A stretch of 64,000 bases of DNA from Oceanicella sp. SM1341 (GCF_003448965.1 NZ_QRGC01000012.1:1-64000); one strand, 5' to 3'; shown: positions 17,051 to 25,714, counted from the stretch's first letter. Notes: generated by a model not told the origin, from the letters alone. Program-made: numbers and translations.

Positions 17051-18601
17051 ATGCCCGGCCATGCCCCCCGGGAGGCGCTGCGCCTCTCGGGGATCACCCG
17101 CAGTTTCGGCGCGCTGAAGGCCAATGACGACATCTCCTTCGCCCTCGCGGAGGGGGAGGTGGTCGCACTTCTGGGCGAGAACGGCGCGGGCAAGACCACG
17201 CTGATGAACATCCTCTTCGGCCATTACGTGGCCGATGCGGGGCGGGTGGAGGTGTTTGGCCAGGCCCTGGCCCCGGGAGACCCGCGCGCCGCCATCGCCG
17301 CGGGCGTGGGCATGGTGCACCAGCATTTCACCCTGGCCGAGAACCTCACCGTGCTGGAGAACATCACGCTCGGCACCGGGCCCCTGCTGCGCCCGGCGCG
17401 CAAGGGCCGCGCGCGGGCGCGGATCCGCGCCCTGGGCGAGGAATTCGGCCTTGCCGTGGCGCCGGATGCGCCGGTGTCCTCGCTCTCGGTGGGCGAGCGG
17501 CAGCGCGTCGAGATCCTCAAGGCGCTCTACCGCGAGGCGCGGGTGCTGATCCTCGACGAGCCGACGGCCGTGCTCACCCCGATGGAGGCGGAGGCGCTCT
17601 TCGCCACGCTGCGCCGGCTGGTGGCGCGCGGGCTTTCGGTGATCTTCATCTCCCACAAGCTGCACGAGGTGCTGGCGATATCCGACCGCGTGGTGGTGCT
17701 GCGCCACGGCCGGGTGGCGGGCACGCGCGCGGTGGCCCGGACCAGCCGCGAGGACCTCACGGCGCTGATGGTGGGCGCCGAGGTGCCGCCGCCGGCGATC
17801 GCCCCCGCCCGGCCAGGGCCGGTGCGCCTCGCACTGCGCGGGGTCTCCACCCGTGGCGGCGTCGGCGGCCCGGGGCTGCGCGGGGTCAGTCTGGAGCTGC
17901 GCGGCGGCGAGATCACCGGGCTCGCCGGCGTATCGGGCAACGGACAGGCGGCGCTGGCCGGGCTCATCGCCGGGGCGCTGCGGCCCGTCTCCGGAGATTT
18001 CGAGATCGAGGGCGCGGCACCCGCGCGCTGGAGCGCCGCGGAGGCCGTGGCGCGCGGCATCGCCCGCATCCCGGAGGACCGCCACGCCGAGGGCGCCATC
18101 GACGCGATGAGCATCGCCGAGAACGTGATTTCCGAGCGGGTGCGCAGCCGTTTCTCGCGCCGCGGGCTGCTCGACCGGCGCGGGGCGCGGGCCTTCGCCG
18201 AGGCGCTGATCGCCGGCTACGACGTGCGCTGCCCGGGGCCCGATGCGCGCATCGGCCTGCTCTCGGGCGGCAACATGCAGAAACTCATCCTCGGCCGGGC
18301 GCTGGAGGGCGGGGGCGAAGGGGCGGAGCCCGCGGTCATCCTCGCCAACCAGCCGGTGCGCGGGCTCGACATCGGCGCGGTGGCGGCGGTGCATGCCCGG
18401 CTGCTCGACGCCCGGGCCCGCGGCGCCGCCATCCTGCTGATATCGGAAGACCTCGACGAGGTGCGCGCCCTCTCCGACCGCATCCACGTGATCTCGGAAG
18501 GCCGACTCTCGCCCGCCAGCCCACGCGGCGCGCTCTCGGTGCAGGAGCTCGGCGCGCTGATGGCCGGGCACGGCTTCGCGGAGGCAGCGCATGCGGGCTG
18601 A
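17051..18601 (+). CDS. ABC transporter ATPase with two nucleotide-binding domains (NupA/YufO type)
   Basis: A 516-residue double ATPase energising the BMP importer. NBD1 is complete: Walker A GENGAGKTT at about residues 42-50, signature LSVGERQRVEI, Walker B VLILDEPT. NBD2 is degenerate: its P-loop reads GVSGNGQAALAG without the Lys-Thr/Ser pair, and its Walker B reads VILANQPVRGLD without the Asp-Glu, although LLSGGNMQKL is kept. Such asymmetry is typical of this family. The start codon is directly abutted to the binding-protein stop. A 410-base non-coding gap separates it from the permease gene, which is unusual for this operon type. Confidence 0.94.
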   Translation: MPGHAPREALRLSGITRSFGALKANDDISFALAEGEVVALLGENGAGKTTLMNILFGHYVADAGRVEVFGQALAPGDPRAAIAAGVGMVHQHFTLAENLTVLENITLGTGPLLRPARKGRARARIRALGEEFGLAVAPDAPVSSLSVGERQRVEILKALYREARVLILDEPTAVLTPMEAEALFATLRRLVARGLSVIFISHKLHEVLAISDRVVVLRHGRVAGTRAVARTSREDLTALMVGAEVPPPAIAPARPGPVRLALRGVSTRGGVGGPGLRGVSLELRGGEITGLAGVSGNGQAALAGLIAGALRPVSGDFEIEGAAPARWSAAEAVARGIARIPEDRHAEGAIDAMSIAENVISERVRSRFSRRGLLDRRGARAFAEALIAGYDVRCPGPDARIGLLSGGNMQKLILGRALEGGGEGAEPAVILANQPVRGLDIGAVAAVHARLLDARARGAAILLISEDLDEVRALSDRIHVISEGRLSPASPRGALSVQELGALMAGHGFAEAAHAG

Positions 18602-19011
18602 GGCCGTGACGACCATGTGCGCACCGGAAGGGACAGACCGGGGCGCCTCTGGCGGAGCGGAGCGCACGCCTTTGCCGGAGGTGGCGGGCCGGGGCGCTCC
18701 GCGACGCGGGGAGCGCGCATCCGGGCCGGTGCCCCGGGCGGCGGCACTGCCGGATCGGGATCGCCCTCCCGGTGCGGCTGCGCGCCCGTGTGCAGTGCGG
18801 GGCCGGGGGATGCCGGAGCGGCTGGCATCGGCGCAGGCCTCGGGACGGTTGTGCCCCCGGCGGGCAGCGCGCCAGCCGTCCGCTGGTGAGGCCGCGAGGC
18901 GGCGCGGACCGGTGCAGGCGGCGGGCGGGGCAGCCCGACAGGCCGCAGCGCCCGGGGGCGTTCGCGCGGCAATCTCAGGGCGTGGGGCAGGACAGGAAGC
19001 GGAGGCGGCCC
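18602..19011. other. 410-base GC-rich spacer inside the ABC operon
   Basis: Between the ATPase and the first permease, where related operons are nearly gapless. Its open frames translate to Arg/Ala/Gly/Pro strings with no fold. One modest hairpin (GATGCC at 18807-18812 with GGCATC at 18822-18827) is present. It could be an expanded spacer, a degraded gene or an internal promoter region; nothing distinguishes these. Confidence 0.5.
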
Positions 19012-20061
19012 ATGCGGCTTGAACCGATCGCCACGCCGGGGCCGCTGCGCCTCGTCGCCCTGCCGCTCGCGGCGCTGGCGCTCACGCTCGTGGTGGCGGC
19101 GGGGCTGGTGCTGGCGGCGGGGGCGGCCCCCCTGCCGGTGTTCGGGCTGATCGTGACGGGGGCCGCGGGCTCCGAGTTCGCCATCGTCGAGACGCTCACG
19201 CGCGCCACGCCGCTGATCTTCACCGGGCTCGCGGTGGCCGTGGCCTTCCGCGCCCGGCTGTGGAACATCGGGGCGGAGGCGCAGCTCTACATCGGCGCGG
19301 TGACCGCGGTGGTGCTGGGCACCGGGGCCACCGGCCTGCCGGCGCCGCTGCTGGTGCCGCTGGTGATGCTGGCCGCGATGCTCGCCGGCGGGCTCACGCT
19401 GCTCGGGCCCGCCTCGCTCAAGACCCGCTTCGGGGTCGACGAGGTGGTGACCACGCTGCTGCTGAACTTCATCGTGCTGCTCTTCGTCTCCCTGCTGCTC
19501 GAGGGCCCGCTGAAGGACCCGATGGCGCTGGGCTGGCCGCGCTCGGAGAAGATCGAGGCCGCCGCCGCCCTGCCGCGGCTCATCACCGGCAAGCGGCTGC
19601 ACTGGGGCTTCGTGATCGCGCTGGTCTCGGCCGGTCTGGTGTGGTTCGTGCTGGCGCGCACGGTCTTCGGCTACGAGATGCGCGCCGTGGGGCACAACGC
19701 GCAGGCGGCGCGCTTCGCCGGCATCCGGGTGGAGCGGGTGCTGCTGAAGACCGCGCTGCTCTCCGGCGGGCTCGCCGGGCTCGCGGGCTACTCGGAGGTG
19801 GCGGGGCTGAAGGGCAACCTCACGCTCGACCTCTCGCCGGGCTATGGCTACACCGGCATCGTGGTGGCGATGCTGGCACTGCTCAACCCTCTGGGCGTGG
19901 TGGTATCGGCCGTCTTCGTGGCCGGCATCTTCGTCGGCGCGGACGCGATGAGCCGCTCGGCGGGCGTGCCGAGCTACATCGCGCAGGTGATCGTGGCCAC
20001 GGCGCTGCTCTCGATGGTGGCGGCGCTGCTCTTCACCCGCTATCGCATCAGGTGGAGGTAG
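19012..20061 (+). CDS. BMP-type ABC transporter permease 1
   Basis: A 349-residue inner-membrane permease of the branched-chain amino acid/sugar-type permease superfamily (BPD_transp_2). About eight to ten hydrophobic segments are visible, starting with LVALPLAALALTLVVAAGLVLA. Conserved elements for BMP systems include LWNIGAEAQLYIGAVTA and RFGVDEVVTTLLLNFI, and the coupling segment VGHNAQAARFAGIRVERV. ATG 19012 was chosen for the GGAGG just upstream and the normal N-terminus. The second permease starts 4 bases after its stop. Confidence 0.93.
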   Translation: MRLEPIATPGPLRLVALPLAALALTLVVAAGLVLAAGAAPLPVFGLIVTGAAGSEFAIVETLTRATPLIFTGLAVAVAFRARLWNIGAEAQLYIGAVTAVVLGTGATGLPAPLLVPLVMLAAMLAGGLTLLGPASLKTRFGVDEVVTTLLLNFIVLLFVSLLLEGPLKDPMALGWPRSEKIEAAAALPRLITGKRLHWGFVIALVSAGLVWFVLARTVFGYEMRAVGHNAQAARFAGIRVERVLLKTALLSGGLAGLAGYSEVAGLKGNLTLDLSPGYGYTGIVVAMLALLNPLGVVVSAVFVAGIFVGADAMSRSAGVPSYIAQVIVATALLSMVAALLFTRYRIRWR

Positions 20062-20065
20062 GGCC

Positions 20066-21007
20066 CTGGACATCCTCGACATTTTCCTCACGGCGAGCTT
20101 CTGGGTGGCGGCGGTGCGCATCGCCTCGCCACTGATCTTTGCCACCATGGGCGAGCTGATCTGCGAGCGCGCCGGCGTGCTCAACCTCGGCATCGAGGGC
20201 ATCATGACCGTGGGCGCCTTCGCCGGCTGGGTCACGGTCTGGCTCGGCGGCGGGCTGTGGCTGGGGGTGGGTGTGGCGCTGCTCGCGGGCATGGCGATGG
20301 GCCTGCTGCACGGGCTGCTCACCGTGCCGCTGGGCCTGTCGCAGCACGTGACCGGCATCGGCATCACGCTGCTCGCCACCAGCCTCACCTACTACACCTA
20401 CCGCCTCGCCCTGCCGCAGGTGACCAGCCCGCCGAAGATCGAGGCGTTCCGGCCGCTGGAGATCCCCGTTCTCTCCGACATCCCGCTCCTCGGCCCGGCG
20501 CTCTTCGCCCAGACACCGCTCACCTACCTCGCCTTCGCCTGTGCCGGCCTCACCGCCTTCGTGCTGTGGCGCACGAACCTCGGCGTGGCGCTGCGCGCGG
20601 CGGGGGAGAACCCGGCGGCGGTGGAGGCGCAGGGGCTCTCGGTCACCGGGCTGCGCCTCGGCGCGGTGGTGGTGGGCTCGGGGCTGATGGCGGTGGGGGG
20701 CGCCTTCCTCACCATGTCGGCCTTCAACTCCTTCTTCTTCGAGATGATCAACGGCCGCGGCTGGGTGTGCATCGCCCTCGTGGTGTTCGGCGGCTGGAAG
20801 CCGGGCAAGGCGCTCATCGGCGCGCTGCTCTTCGCCGCCTTCGACGCCTTCCAGGTGCGGCTGCAGCAGGTCACCGGGGGCGTGGTGCCCTACCAGGTGT
20901 TCCTCATGCTGCCCTACGCGCTCTCCATCCTCGCGCTGGTGGTGATGTCGCGCCGGGCGGCGGCGCCGCGCGCCCTCATGGTGCCCTACCGGGCAGGAGA
21001 AAGATGA
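20066..21007 (+). CDS. BMP-type ABC transporter permease 2, probable CTG start
   Basis: A 313-residue permease paired with permease 1. Hallmarks: ICERAGVLNLGIEGIMTVGAFAGW near residue 40 and VGAAxRAAGENPAAVEAQGLSV-like coupling segment in mid-protein. The first in-frame ATG or GTG would cut away the conserved N-terminus. CTG 20066 gives LDILDIFLTASFWVAAVR, the usual beginning in this family, and sits 7 bases after GGAGG (20054-20058). I therefore call CTG as the start; GTG 20105 is the fallback. The stop overlaps the ATG of the deaminase gene. Confidence 0.9.
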   Translation: MDILDIFLTASFWVAAVRIASPLIFATMGELICERAGVLNLGIEGIMTVGAFAGWVTVWLGGGLWLGVGVALLAGMAMGLLHGLLTVPLGLSQHVTGIGITLLATSLTYYTYRLALPQVTSPPKIEAFRPLEIPVLSDIPLLGPALFAQTPLTYLAFACAGLTAFVLWRTNLGVALRAAGENPAAVEAQGLSVTGLRLGAVVVGSGLMAVGGAFLTMSAFNSFFFEMINGRGWVCIALVVFGGWKPGKALIGALLFAAFDAFQVRLQQVTGGVVPYQVFLMLPYALSILALVVMSRRAAAPRALMVPYRAGER

Positions 21008-22281
21008 TGTTCGATATCCTGGTGAAGGGCGGGGTGCTGCCCGACGGCAGCCCCGCCGACGTGGCCATCACCGGCAGCCGCATCGCCGCCGTGGCGCCCG
21101 GCATCACCGCCGAGGCGGGGCGGGTGGTCGATGCCGCCGGCTGTCTCGTCTCCACCCCGTTCGTGGACCCGCATTTCCACATGGACGCCACGCTCTCCTA
21201 CGGCATTCCGCGCATCAACGCCTCCGGCACGCTGCTCGAGGGCATTGCGCTCTGGGGCGAGCTGAAGCCGCTCCTCACCCATGAGGCGGTGAAGGCGCGG
21301 GCACTCGCCTATTGCGACTGGGCGGTGTCGATGGGCCTGCTCGCCATCCGCACCCATGTCGATGTCTGCGATGACCGGCTGCTCGCCGTGGAGGCGCTGC
21401 TGGAGGTGAAGCGCGAGGTGGCGCCTTACATCGACCTGCAGCTCGTCGCCTTCCCGCAGGACGGTTTCTACCGCGACCCCACGGCCCGCGCCAACACCCT
21501 GCGCGCCCTCGACATGGGGGTCGACGTGGTGGGCGGCATCCCGCATTTCGAGCGCACGATGGCGGACGGCCGCGCCTCGGTGACCGAGCTCTGCGAGATC
21601 GCCGCCGCCCGCGGCCTGATGGTCGACATGCATTGCGACGAGAGCGACGACCCGCTCTCGCGCCACATCGAGCAGCTCGCCTACGAGGCGCAGCGGCTGG
21701 GGCTCGGGGGCCGGGTGGCGGGCTCGCATCTCACCTCCATGCATTCGATGGACAATTACTACGTCTCCAAGCTGCTGCCGCTCATCGCCGAGGCGGGGGT
21801 GGCCGCCATCCCCAACCCGCTGATCAACATCATGCTGCAGGGCCGGCACGACACGTTCCCCAAGCGCCGCGGCCTCACCCGGGTGCGGGAGATGCGCAGC
21901 ATGGGCATCCGTGTCGGCTTCGGACAGGATTGCGTGCTCGACCCGTGGTATTCGCTGGGCACGGCCGACATGCTCGACGTCGCCTTCATGGGCCTGCACG
22001 TGGCGCAGATGACGAGCCCGCAGGAGATGGCCGCCTGTTTCGACATGGTCACCACCGAGAGTGCCGCCATCATGGGGCTCGACGATTACCGCCTCGCGCC
22101 GGGCGGTCTCGCCTCGCTGGTGGTGCTCGATGCGGGCTCCCGGGTGGAGGCGGTGCGGCTGCGCGCCGACCGGCTCTGCGTGATCGCGAAGGGCAGGGTG
22201 GTGAGCGAACGCCCCGCCGCCCGCCCGCTGCTGAGCCTGCCGGGGCGGCCGCCCACGGTGTCGCGCCGGCACGAGGCGTGA
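21004..22281 (+). CDS. CodA-family amidohydrolase, possibly a 5-methylcytosine deaminase
   Basis: A 425-residue amidohydrolase. Metal ligands align with E. coli CodA at a constant offset of four: His57 and His59 (DPHFHMD), His210 (DMHCDE), Asp309 (GQDC). The catalytic Glu213 and His242 are also kept. The residue matching E. coli Asp314 is Cys310, where most cytosine deaminases keep Asp. From memory, a biochemical study of CodA homologues lacking this Asp, including one from Rhodobacter sphaeroides, found 5-methylcytosine deaminases. Cytosine, 5-methylcytosine or creatinine-type substrates all remain possible. It overlaps the permease stop by four bases (ATGA), so it is co-translated with a transporter. 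Confidence 0.9.
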   Translation: MMFDILVKGGVLPDGSPADVAITGSRIAAVAPGITAEAGRVVDAAGCLVSTPFVDPHFHMDATLSYGIPRINASGTLLEGIALWGELKPLLTHEAVKARALAYCDWAVSMGLLAIRTHVDVCDDRLLAVEALLEVKREVAPYIDLQLVAFPQDGFYRDPTARANTLRALDMGVDVVGGIPHFERTMADGRASVTELCEIAAARGLMVDMHCDESDDPLSRHIEQLAYEAQRLGLGGRVAGSHLTSMHSMDNYYVSKLLPLIAEAGVAAIPNPLINIMLQGRHDTFPKRRGLTRVREMRSMGIRVGFGQDCVLDPWYSLGTADMLDVAFMGLHVAQMTSPQEMAACFDMVTTESAAIMGLDDYRLAPGGLASLVVLDAGSRVEAVRLRADRLCVIAKGRVVSERPAARPLLSLPGRPPTVSRRHEA

Positions 22282-22491
22282 CGGCCAGCGAAGACATCGC
22301 GAAGCCTGCCCCCCGGTGGGCTCCGCCCGGCGAGCGATCGTCGACGCGGCCGGGGGCAGGGGCGGTGACGCGCCCCGGAAGCGGCTTATGTGGTCACACG
22401 CCCCGCGACCGGGCGAACACCGGGCGCAATGCCTGACCAGCGGCCCGTGCGAGGCCGTGACACGAAGAGAGAAAGAGAGAGGGACTGTACC

Positions 22492-23001
22492 ATGCCTGCA
22501 CTGCGACCTGTCATCCTGCTGGTCGGGCTCGCGCTCGCCGCCTGCGCCAGCCACGAGACCGACCCCGGCTTCGCGCCGCCGCCGATCCCCGGCGGCCCGG
22601 CCCCCGACGACGCTGCCTCCTACACCGCCGGCATGGCCGCGCTGGACGACGATGGCCTCTGCACGCAGTACCTGGGCGAGACGGAGGACCCCTGGAAAAA
22701 GCAGGCGATGGAGCCGGAGCTGGCGCGGCGCGGCGTCTACCAGTGCGGTGGCCAGGCGGTGGGGGCGGGCTCTGCCGCGCTTGTCGGGCTCGCGCGCTAC
22801 GACCGGCCCGAGGGCCGTGGCACCGGCTTCGGCCGCGACCGGGACTGCGAGGATTTCACCAGCGCCGCCGAGGCGCAGGCCTTCTTCCTTGCCTCCGGCG
22901 GCCCGGACGAGGACGACCACCGGCTCGACGATGACGGCGACGGCTACGCCTGCGCCTGGGGAGAAGACCTGCGCTCGATGGCCGCGGCCGCCTCGCTCTG
23001 A
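22492..23001 (+). CDS. small lipoprotein with Excalibur-like calcium-binding motif
   Basis: A 169-residue protein with a lipoprotein signal (VILLVGLALAACAS, lipobox LAAC, lipidated Cys near residue 17). The C-terminus carries CEDF about 30 residues before DDDGDGYAC, the Excalibur-type pattern (DxDxDGxxC) thought to bind calcium and held by a Cys pair. The middle has further Cys residues (LCTQYLGE, YQCGG). The start was placed at ATG 22492 after a purine-rich AGAGAGGGA; an in-frame upstream ATG would put 34 charged residues before the signal peptide. Function unknown. It converges with the GNAT gene, four bases apart. Confidence 0.82.
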   Translation: MPALRPVILLVGLALAACASHETDPGFAPPPIPGGPAPDDAASYTAGMAALDDDGLCTQYLGETEDPWKKQAMEPELARRGVYQCGGQAVGAGSAALVGLARYDRPEGRGTGFGRDRDCEDFTSAAEAQAFFLASGGPDEDDHRLDDDGDGYACAWGEDLRSMAAAASL

Positions 23002-23005
23002 GGGC

Positions 23006-23536
23006 TCAGCCCGCCGGAACCGGCTCCCAGGCCACGAGGATGTTCGCGGATTTCCACAGCGGCCCGGGGTCGGTGAAGGCGCGCATCTCGCGCCCGCCGA
23101 GCGCGCGGTAAAAGGCGCGCGCGCCGGTGTTCCCGCCCACCACGGCGAGGCCCGCGCCCGGATAGCCCGCGGCGGCGAGGCCGCGGAAGGCCTCGCCGAG
23201 CAGGCGGCGGCCCAGGCCGCTGCCGCGGCAGGAGGGGCAGACATAGAGGTGCTTCACCTCGCCCAGCGCGCCGTAGACGGCGCTGCCGGGCGGGCCGTAA
23301 CTCACCAGTCCGACGATCTCGCCCTCCCGTTCGGCCAGCAGCGTGCCGCGGCGCCCGTCGCCGCCCGCGAGCGCGGCCTGCCATTGCGGCAGGCGGCGGG
23401 CCTCGTCCAGCGCGGCCACCGCGCCGGCCGGGGCCAGCCCGGCGTAGGTCTCGCGCCAGATGCGCACGTGAAAGGCGGCGGCGGCCGCCGCATCGGCCGG
23501 GCCGGCCGCGCGCAGGGTGAGGGGGATGTCAGCCAT
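23006..23536 (-). CDS. GNAT family N-acetyltransferase
   Basis: A 176-residue acetyltransferase fold. The acetyl-CoA-binding motif A is visible as VCPSCRGSGLGRRLLGEAF (pattern R/Q-x-x-G-x-G/A), followed by the motif B helix NTGARAFYRALGGRE. The N-terminal part (RAAGPADAAAAAAFHVRIWRETY) resembles the RimI/YitH-like group that begins with an IWRETYAG segment. Substrate cannot be told. Start ATG 23536 (MADIPLTLRAAG) fits the family length; the frame is open further upstream, but that sequence is spacer-like. Confidence 0.9.
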   Translation of the reverse strand: MADIPLTLRAAGPADAAAAAAFHVRIWRETYAGLAPAGAVAALDEARRLPQWQAALAGGDGRRGTLLAEREGEIVGLVSYGPPGSAVYGALGEVKHLYVCPSCRGSGLGRRLLGEAFRGLAAAGYPGAGLAVVGGNTGARAFYRALGGREMRAFTDPGPLWKSANILVAWEPVPAG

Positions 23537-23945
23537 GCCGGCTGCTCCGCGCGGCCGCCGGGCAGGCGGGTTCCTGCATCCCCGGGGGGTGCGCTGCGGC
23601 GAGCCCGCGCGGCGCGCGGCGGCGCGGGCCGGGGGCCGGGCGGGGCAGGGCGGGGTTGAACATCCGTGTCGGGCTCCGTTGCGTGGCGCGCGGAGCATGC
23701 CTCGCGGCGCGCCGGCGGTCAAACCCGGTGGCGGGCCGAGGGCCCGGCGGCAGCGGACTGCCGATCCGGCGGCCGGCGTGAGGGCACGGCCGCCGGCCCG
23801 CGCGTCTCCGCTCATGGCCACGGGCGGGGATCCGCCGCCCCCCGCGCGTGATCTGCCGGACGCGGGGATTGACGCGGCGCCCCCCGGCTTCCGATAGTCC
23901 GGGGCAGGCGCCGGCATGGGTCGGCGCCGCCCGAGGAGAGCCCGC
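23537..23945. other. divergent GC-rich spacer
   Basis: A 409-base stretch between the GNAT gene and the M24 gene, transcribed away from each other. No plausible coding frame. A candidate promoter for the M24 gene lies at 23869-23898, and a purine-rich Shine-Dalgarno (GAGGAGA) just before 23946. Confidence 0.5.
23869..23898 (+). promoter_or_regulatory. candidate promoter of the M24 gene
   Basis: TTGACG (23869-23874) and GATAGT (23893-23898) are 18 bases apart, 48 bases before the start codon. Five of six and four of six consensus matches make this one of the better promoter candidates in the window. Confidence 0.5.
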
Positions 23946-25142
23946 ATGCCCGCATCCGCCGCCGACCGCCTGCCGTTTTCCCGCGCCGAGTACGACCGCC
24001 GCCTGGGCCTGACCCTCACCGCCATGGCGGAGCGCGGCCTCGACGCGCTTTTCGTCGAGGACCCGTCCAACATGGCCTGGCTCACCGGCTACGACGGCTG
24101 GTCCTTCTACGTGCACCAGGGCGTGGTGGTGACCGCCGACGGCGCCGAGCCGCTGTGGTGGGGAAGGCGGATGGACGCGAACGGCGCCCGCCGCACCGTG
24201 TGGATGGCCGGGGAGAGCATCCGCTCCTACTCCGACGATTACGTGCAGTCGACCGAGCGCCACCCGATGCAGACCCTCGCCGCGCTGCTGCGCGAGAAGG
24301 GGCTGGCGCGCGGCCGCATCGGGGTGGAGATGGAGAACTACTACTTCTCCGCCAAGGCCTACACCACGCTGCTGGCCGAGCTGCCGGAGGCCACCCTGGA
24401 GGACGCCACGGCGCTGGTGAACTGGCAGCGGGCGGTGAAATCGGCCGAGGAGCTCACCTTCATGCGCCGGGCGGCGGCGATCTCGGAGCGGCTGGTCGAC
24501 CTCGTGGCGGCGCGCACCGAGCCGGGGCTGCGCAAGTCCGACCTCGTGGCCGAGATCCAGGCCGAGGCGGTGCGCGGGGCGGATGGCCACTGGGGAGACT
24601 ACCCGGCCATCGTGCCCATGCTGCCCTCGGGGGCCGACGCCGCCGCCCCGCATCTCACCTGGGACGACCGGGTGTTCCGCGCCGGCGAGGCGACCTTCTT
24701 CGAGCTCTCCGGCTGCTACCGCCGCTACCACGCGCCCTTCTGCCGCACGGTGTTCCTCGGCCGGCCGCCGCAGGCGCTGCGCGACGCGGCGGCGGCGGTG
24801 TCCGAGGGCATCGCGGCGGGGCTGGAGGTGGCGCGCCCCGGCGCCACGGCGGGCGACATCGCCCGCGCCCTGCACGGCGCGCTCGCCCGGGCCGGCATCG
24901 CGCGCAGCGGGCGCTGCGGCTACGCCATCGGCCTCTCCTATCCGCCGGACTGGGGCGAGCGCACCATCTCGCTGCGCGAGGAGGACACCACGGTGCTCGC
25001 CCCCGGCATGACCTTCCACTTCATGCCCGGCCTGTGGATGGACGACTGGGGCTACGAGACCACCGAGACCATCCTCATCCGCGAGTCCGGCCCGGCCGAG
25101 ACCCTGTGCAATCGCCCGCGCGAGCTGATCGTGAAACCCTGA
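23946..25142 (+). CDS. M24-fold hydrolase resembling ectoine hydrolase (DoeA/EutD type)
   Basis: A 398-residue protein with an N-terminal creatinase-like domain (DPSNMAWLTGYDGWSFYVHQ near residue 45) and a C-terminal pita-bread domain. Several stretches match what I recall of DoeA, which opens the ectoine ring: YVQSTERHPMQTL, DYPAIVPMLPSGADAAAPHL and GLSYPPDWGER. The usual M24 metal pair (DxG...SDxTRT) is replaced by ELSGC and HAPFCRT, so a metal-independent, creatinase-like chemistry is likely. No other ectoine genes (doeB, uehABC, asnC-type regulator) are nearby, so the substrate is open; a related cyclic amide is possible. Confidence 0.75.
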   Translation: MPASAADRLPFSRAEYDRRLGLTLTAMAERGLDALFVEDPSNMAWLTGYDGWSFYVHQGVVVTADGAEPLWWGRRMDANGARRTVWMAGESIRSYSDDYVQSTERHPMQTLAALLREKGLARGRIGVEMENYYFSAKAYTTLLAELPEATLEDATALVNWQRAVKSAEELTFMRRAAAISERLVDLVAARTEPGLRKSDLVAEIQAEAVRGADGHWGDYPAIVPMLPSGADAAAPHLTWDDRVFRAGEATFFELSGCYRRYHAPFCRTVFLGRPPQALRDAAAAVSEGIAAGLEVARPGATAGDIARALHGALARAGIARSGRCGYAIGLSYPPDWGERTISLREEDTTVLAPGMTFHFMPGLWMDDWGYETTETILIRESGPAETLCNRPRELIVKP

Positions 25143-25264
25143 TCGCGGAGCCCTCGGCGTCACCCCTTTCCTGCCGCCCCCCGGCGGCGCCTCCCTTCCG
25201 GACAGATACGCATGTCAGACCAGAGCCTTGCCCCCCGTCGCAGCCGCAGGCAGGGGGCGCGCGC

Positions 25265-25714
25265 ATGAGCGGCGAGCCGTCCTCGCTGGCGGGCGCGAGC
25301 TACGTGTTCCGCCGCCGTCTCACCGTGGAATGGGGGCATTGCGACCCCGCCGGCATCGTCTTCCACCCGCGCTACTTCGAGTTCTTCGACTGGAACTGCG
25401 TGCTGCTGATCGAGGCGGCGCTGGGCCTGCGCGAGCGCGCCTGGCGGGCCGAGCTCGGGTATGGCGGCATCCCGGTGGTCGACCTCTCGGGCCGTTTCAC
25501 CGCCCAGGTGCGCCATGGCGACGAGGTGGAGGTGGCGAGCGGGGTGACGCGGCTCGGCCGATCCAGCCTCGAGCTGCGCCATGAGCTGCGCGGCCCCTCG
25601 GGGCTGGCGGTGCAGGCGGCGCAGACCCGGGTGTGGTGCGCCACCGCGCCCGATGGCCGGCTGGTGTCCGCCCCCATGCCCGAGCGGCTGCGCCGCGCGC
25701 TCAGCCCCGGCTGA
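25265..25714 (+). CDS. acyl-CoA thioesterase, 4-hydroxybenzoyl-CoA thioesterase family
   Basis: A 149-residue hotdog-fold thioesterase. The 4HBT/YbgC active-site motif is present near residue 25 (WGHCDPAGIVFHPRYFEFFD), with the catalytic Asp in CDPAG. It hydrolyses an acyl- or aroyl-CoA; substrate unknown. The start at ATG 25265 overlaps the stop of an 18-codon reading frame (25212-25268, MSDQSLAPRRS...) by four bases, which may be a translated leader or chance. It lies 122 bases after the M24 gene on the same strand. Confidence 0.88.
   Translation: MSGEPSSLAGASYVFRRRLTVEWGHCDPAGIVFHPRYFEFFDWNCVLLIEAALGLRERAWRAELGYGGIPVVDLSGRFTAQVRHGDEVEVASGVTRLGRSSLELRHELRGPSGLAVQAAQTRVWCATAPDGRLVSAPMPERLRRALSPG

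Noticed and set aside
15785-18667. A 960-codon open frame on the minus strand opposite the BMP transporter genes
   Set aside because: Antisense shadow of the binding protein and ATPase, which have clear motifs and packed gene borders.
25212-25268. An 18-codon leader peptide (MSDQSLAPRRS...) before the thioesterase
   Set aside because: It overlaps the thioesterase ATG by four bases, but it has no clear Shine-Dalgarno and no known attenuation pattern, so it is only mentioned with that gene.
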